Positions 61,369 to 64,000 of a stretch of 64,000 nucleotides of DNA are shown here, piece by piece (position 1 is the stretch's first letter; each line of letters opens with the position of its first letter). The notes under the pieces were generated by a model. It was not told the origin of the DNA. It saw only the letters and a list, made by a program, of their open reading frames with translations, and did not search any database. Where the stretch lies: the NCBI GenBank assembly GCA_019748195.1, contig JAIEPW010000079.1:26078-90077 (forward strand). Reading direction: 5' to 3'. The stretch is from Bryobacteraceae bacterium. GTDB lineage: Bacteria; Acidobacteriota; Terriglobia; Bryobacterales; Bryobacteraceae. Made by a program: the position numbers and the translations under genes.

Positions 61369-62006
61369 AAATCGATCGAAGCCAGGACCTCGGATGGCTT
61401 CTTTTCGAACGCCCGGCAAATGGCCAGCAGCGACTCGATGGAGGGCAGGTTCGCTCCCCGCTCGATCGAGGAGATCTGCGAAACACTCAGCTTGGCCGCG
61501 CCCGCGAGATCTTTCAGCGACCAGCCCCGCTCGACGCGAAGCATCTTGATCGAGTGTCCGAGGCGTTCGCGCAGCTTGTCCTGCAGATTCCGCCCCAGGC
61601 CAAACTTCTCGATAGCATTGTTTAATGTCTGGCGGAGCTGCGCGAGCGAGAACGGCTTCGCCAGGTAATCGAAGACGCGCAGCTTGAACGTCGCCCGCAT
61701 GTCCTCGAGCGAGGGATATCCGGTGACGATGATGACGCAGAGGTTGGGCCAACGGGTCAGCAACTGCTCGAGCACTTTGTCGCCCTTGAACTGGCCCATT
61801 TTCATATCCAGCAGGACGATGTCGGGAAGGCGCTGCTCGGCGCTTTCAAACAGATCTTCCGGATGGGCGAAGGTACGGACGGAATACATGCCTTCGTCGT
61901 TCAGGAAGTCCTCCATGTAGTTGCGGAAGTCCAGGTCATCGTCGAGGACGGCGATGTCGATGAGCTGGGAAGAAGGGCTAAGCGTTTCCGGAGTGTTTTC
62001 CGACAT
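61365..62006 (-). CDS. response regulator with XRE-type DNA-binding domain
   Basis: A 213-residue regulator. The receiver domain (about 15-135) has the acidic pair LDDDLDF, phospho-Asp in VLLDMKMGQ (near 67) and the Lys in YLAKPFS (near 116). The output domain (about 145-205) is a Cro/CI-type helix-turn-helix (SLKDLAGAAKLSVSQISSIE), an unusual output for a response regulator. The start lies inside the end of the histidine kinase gene, 29 bases overlapping, so the pair is one unit. Confidence 0.9.
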   Translation of the reverse strand: MSENTPETLSPSSQLIDIAVLDDDLDFRNYMEDFLNDEGMYSVRTFAHPEDLFESAEQRLPDIVLLDMKMGQFKGDKVLEQLLTRWPNLCVIIVTGYPSLEDMRATFKLRVFDYLAKPFSLAQLRQTLNNAIEKFGLGRNLQDKLRERLGHSIKMLRVERGWSLKDLAGAAKLSVSQISSIERGANLPSIESLLAICRAFEKKPSEVLASIDF

Positions 62007-63249
62007 AGGTGTCCTGATGGGAATTGGAGGGCGCGGGCGCGGCGGGCAGGCAGACCTCGATCGCCGCGCCGCCGTCGGGGCGGTTGGAGGCGGCGATGGT
62101 GCCGCCGTGCTGGCTGACGATCCCCTCGGCGACGGTCAGCCCCAATCCCGTGCCACGGCCGTCCAGGCGGGTGGTGACGAACGCATCGAAGATGTCGGGA
62201 AGAACGTCCGGTGAGATCCCGGGCCCGTTGTCGCGCACCGTGACGCAGATGAAGGGCTGTCGCTTGCGATCGGAAGCGCGGGAGCATACCTCGATGCGGC
62301 CGGTCTGCGGATCCACGGCGATCAGCGCGTTGCGCAGCAGGTTCACGAAAACCTGAATCAGGCGGTCGGCGGAGCCGATCACCGCGTGCTCCGGCGCAAC
62401 GTTGTTGGTGAATACCACTTTCACGCTTCTGTCGTCGAAGGCGACCAGGGACCAGGCTTCCTCCACCAGGGCCCGCAGATCCTGGCGCTCCATGGCCTGC
62501 TTACGCACTCGCGCGAAGTCGATCAGCGATTCGGAAATGCGGCGAAGACGCTGCGCCACGCGCTGCATTCTCTCCAGGCGCTCCAGGGCGTGGGGCTCGC
62601 GGGTGGTTTCGATCATCTTCTCGATGGAGCCGTTGAGCACCGCCAGGGGCGTGTTCAGCTCATGCGCGACGGAGGCCGACAGGAGGCCGAGCGACACCAG
62701 GCGATCCTGCTCCTCCAGGCGAGCCATCGCCTGCGCGAGCTCATCCTCGTGACGCCGCAACTCGGCCACGGTGGAATTGCGCGACCGCATGATTTCGCCG
62801 ATTTCGTCTCCCATGATCTCCGGGTCGGCGATCAACTCCTTGTCGCGGTCGCCGCGGCGGGTGGCGTCGTCAGCGTCCAGCATGCGGCGCAAAGGGCGGT
62901 AGACGTACAAAGGCATGATGGCCAATTCCAGGGACAAAACCGCAAGGACATAGATCGCGCCCAGGACAATGAATAAGGTGAGCCGGGCCCGATCGACCAC
63001 TTCGTCGTAGGCCGCCTGGGATGCCGCGAGTTGCTGCATGCGTTGCGAGTCGAGCGGGCCGAATTGCCGTAAGATACTGATTTCGCGAGCTTTCGCCTGT
63101 TCCACCTGCTCCTCGAACAAGGGGATGAGAGTGAAGTAGGCCGCTAAGGCTAACACCAGAAAGAAGATGTTATGGAGCACCATGAGCTTGGGCCGGACTT
63201 TGAGATTGCCGAAGGCTCGAACGATGCGCGACGGTTTACTGTCTGGCAA
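61978..63249 (-). CDS. HAMP-domain sensor histidine kinase
   Basis: A 423-residue inner-membrane kinase. There are two transmembrane helices at about 22-45 and 90-115 with a short periplasmic part, then HAMP (about 115-170) and a coiled linker. The phospho-His is in SASVAHELNTPLAVLNGSIE (near residue 196). The N box is QVFVNLLRNALIAV and the ATP lid DNGPGI and GRGTGLGLTVAEGI. The start is TTG at 63249 with AGGAG upstream. Its partner is the XRE-type response regulator. Confidence 0.93.
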   Translation of the reverse strand: MPDSKPSRIVRAFGNLKVRPKLMVLHNIFFLVLALAAYFTLIPLFEEQVEQAKAREISILRQFGPLDSQRMQQLAASQAAYDEVVDRARLTLFIVLGAIYVLAVLSLELAIMPLYVYRPLRRMLDADDATRRGDRDKELIADPEIMGDEIGEIMRSRNSTVAELRRHEDELAQAMARLEEQDRLVSLGLLSASVAHELNTPLAVLNGSIEKMIETTREPHALERLERMQRVAQRLRRISESLIDFARVRKQAMERQDLRALVEEAWSLVAFDDRSVKVVFTNNVAPEHAVIGSADRLIQVFVNLLRNALIAVDPQTGRIEVCSRASDRKRQPFICVTVRDNGPGISPDVLPDIFDAFVTTRLDGRGTGLGLTVAEGIVSQHGGTIAASNRPDGGAAIEVCLPAAPAPSNSHQDTYVGKHSGNA

Positions 63250-63272
63250 GAAGAATTGCTCCTGTTGCGTAA

Positions 63273-63278
63273 ATTATA
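63273..63278 (-). promoter_or_regulatory. -10 element upstream of the kinase gene
   Basis: TATAAT on the minus strand, 24 bases upstream of the TTG start. The -35 region 17 bases further up (AATCTA) does not match TTGACA, so the promoter is weak or needs an activator. Confidence 0.35.
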
Positions 63279-63335
63279 CGGTCATGGTAGAAACGTAGAT
63301 TGAGATTCACGCCTCTCCCTGGGACGAATAACTGA

Positions 63336-63983
63336 ATGGCGGCCATCTTTTCGAAGACCTCGGACGTAGTGTTGAAGATCGCGGGCGCCTTGCTGGGCCT
63401 CGGTGTCGTGGGCGGCATTGGAGCCTACGCCTGGATCTCGCATCCTCGTAATCTGGAAACCGGTTACACGCCGGAGCAGCCCGTGAAGTACAGTCACAAA
63501 CTGCACGCCGGCAACATGGGAATGGACTGCACCTACTGCCACTATACGGTGACGAAGGCGGCGTATGCAGCCATCCCGACCACGGAGGTGTGCATGAACT
63601 GTCACACCAAGGTGAAGCCGAACTCCGCGAAGTTGGAGCTGGTGCGCGATTCGTACAAGACCGGCAATCCGATTCCGTGGGTCAAGGTGCACTTCCTTCC
63701 GGATTATGTGTACTTCAACCACCAGGCGCACGTGACGGCGGGCGTCAGTTGCGTCAGTTGCCACGGGCGCGTGGATCAGATGATTGAAGTGAAGCAGGTA
63801 CAGCCGCTGAACATGGCGTGGTGCCTGGACTGTCACCGGAACCCGGCGCCGAACATCCGGCCGGCGGAACTGGTGACCAAGCTCGATTGGAAGCCGGACC
63901 GGGACGCGGCGGAGATCGGGCGCGAAATCATTCAAGCAAAGAACATCCAACCTCCGGTTCACTGCTCGGGGTGCCATCGATGA
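63336..63983 (+). CDS. actA: pentahaem cytochrome c subunit of alternative complex III
   Basis: A 215-residue protein with one N-terminal membrane anchor (VLKIAGALLGLGVVGGIGAY) and five CxxCH haem motifs: CTYCH, CMNCH, CVSCH, CLDCH and CSGCH. This matches ActA, the pentahaem subunit of alternative complex III (quinol:cytochrome c or oxidase). GHT-like KYSHKLHAGNMGMDC is the family's first haem region. The next gene begins with ATGA overlap and starts MSLIQLQ, as an ActB would. Other multihaem c-type proteins are possible. Confidence 0.85.
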   Translation: MAAIFSKTSDVVLKIAGALLGLGVVGGIGAYAWISHPRNLETGYTPEQPVKYSHKLHAGNMGMDCTYCHYTVTKAAYAAIPTTEVCMNCHTKVKPNSAKLELVRDSYKTGNPIPWVKVHFLPDYVYFNHQAHVTAGVSCVSCHGRVDQMIEVKQVQPLNMAWCLDCHRNPAPNIRPAELVTKLDWKPDRDAAEIGREIIQAKNIQPPVHCSGCHR

Positions 63984-64000
63984 GTTTGATTCAGTTGCAA
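63980..64000 (+). CDS. actB: start of the next gene (actB candidate), cut by the window
   Basis: Only seven codons (MSLIQLQ) are visible, overlapping the actA stop as ATGA. In the known order actA is followed by actB, an iron-sulfur/molybdopterin-type subunit; that assignment rests on context alone. Confidence 0.45.

Noticed and set aside
1..64000. tRNA, rRNA or CRISPR arrays
   Set aside because: I found no T-loop/anticodon pattern, rRNA-like block or regular spaced repeat.

Overview
The window is about 64 kb of GC-rich, almost fully coding chromosomal DNA. The gene set points to an Acidobacteriota bacterium, most likely of the Bryobacterales/Solibacter type. The clues are PEP-CTERM exported proteins, several secreted DinB-fold proteins, an Oar-like TonB-dependent receptor, a LysW-like zinc ribbon, an alternative complex III operon start, and many GTGA/ATGA gene overlaps. 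This placement is inferred from gene content and style; no marker rRNA is present. I saw no tRNA, rRNA or CRISPR array.

Layout: 0.4-5.5 kb holds a PEP-CTERM protein, an ABC exporter, a DinB/YfiT-like protein and a P1-family peptidase (the last three overlapping end to start), then a frameshifted secreted-protein gene. 5.5-6.5 kb is degenerate DNA. 6.5-10.7 kb is a minus-strand potABCD polyamine-type ABC importer operon headed by an NAD(P)-binding protein. 10.9-14.3 kb is sdhCAB (succinate dehydrogenase). 14.3-20.8 kb is an accessory island bracketed by two directly repeated dinB paralogues. It contains an IS110 remnant, a secreted orphan, a PEP-CTERM gene with a good promoter, a RAYT (Y1) transposase element with REP-like inverted ends, two further decayed RAYT 3' ends, and an RHS C-terminal toxin-like module followed by a coupled Imm32-like immunity candidate. 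20.8-25 kb has fumC, an Mrp-family ATPase lacking the usual CxxC, and a regulator with two tandem palindromic operators followed by two coupled small genes. 26-29.5 kb has two adjacent secreted serine proteases of different types. 29.7-41.5 kb carries housekeeping genes: an M48 protease, a class V aminotransferase, clpB, lon and smc. 41.5-50.5 kb carries a Crp/Fnr regulator with a receiver-like tail, a LysW-like protein, a TlpA-like thioredoxin, an overlapping deoC-rsbU-lysA cluster, an M28 peptidase and an enoyl-CoA hydratase. 50.5-61.4 kb has a P450, a TonB-dependent receptor coupled to a gamma-glutamyltransferase, a bestrophin-like channel, agmatine deiminase and a tandem pair of secreted orphans. 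61.4-64 kb has a histidine kinase/response regulator pair and the start of alternative complex III (actA, start of actB).

Functional links: sdhCAB and fumC catalyse consecutive TCA steps, and they were probably neighbours with one dinB gene between them before the island formed. Succinate dehydrogenase and alternative complex III both serve a quinone-based respiratory chain. Agmatine deiminase (polyamine synthesis) and potABCD (polyamine uptake) are two routes to the same compounds. ClpB and Lon are protein quality control. The most novel-looking material is the RHS toxin/immunity cassette cut by a RAYT element, the dinB-bracketed island, the paired secreted serine proteases, and the tandem TTGAC-N3-GTCAA operators.
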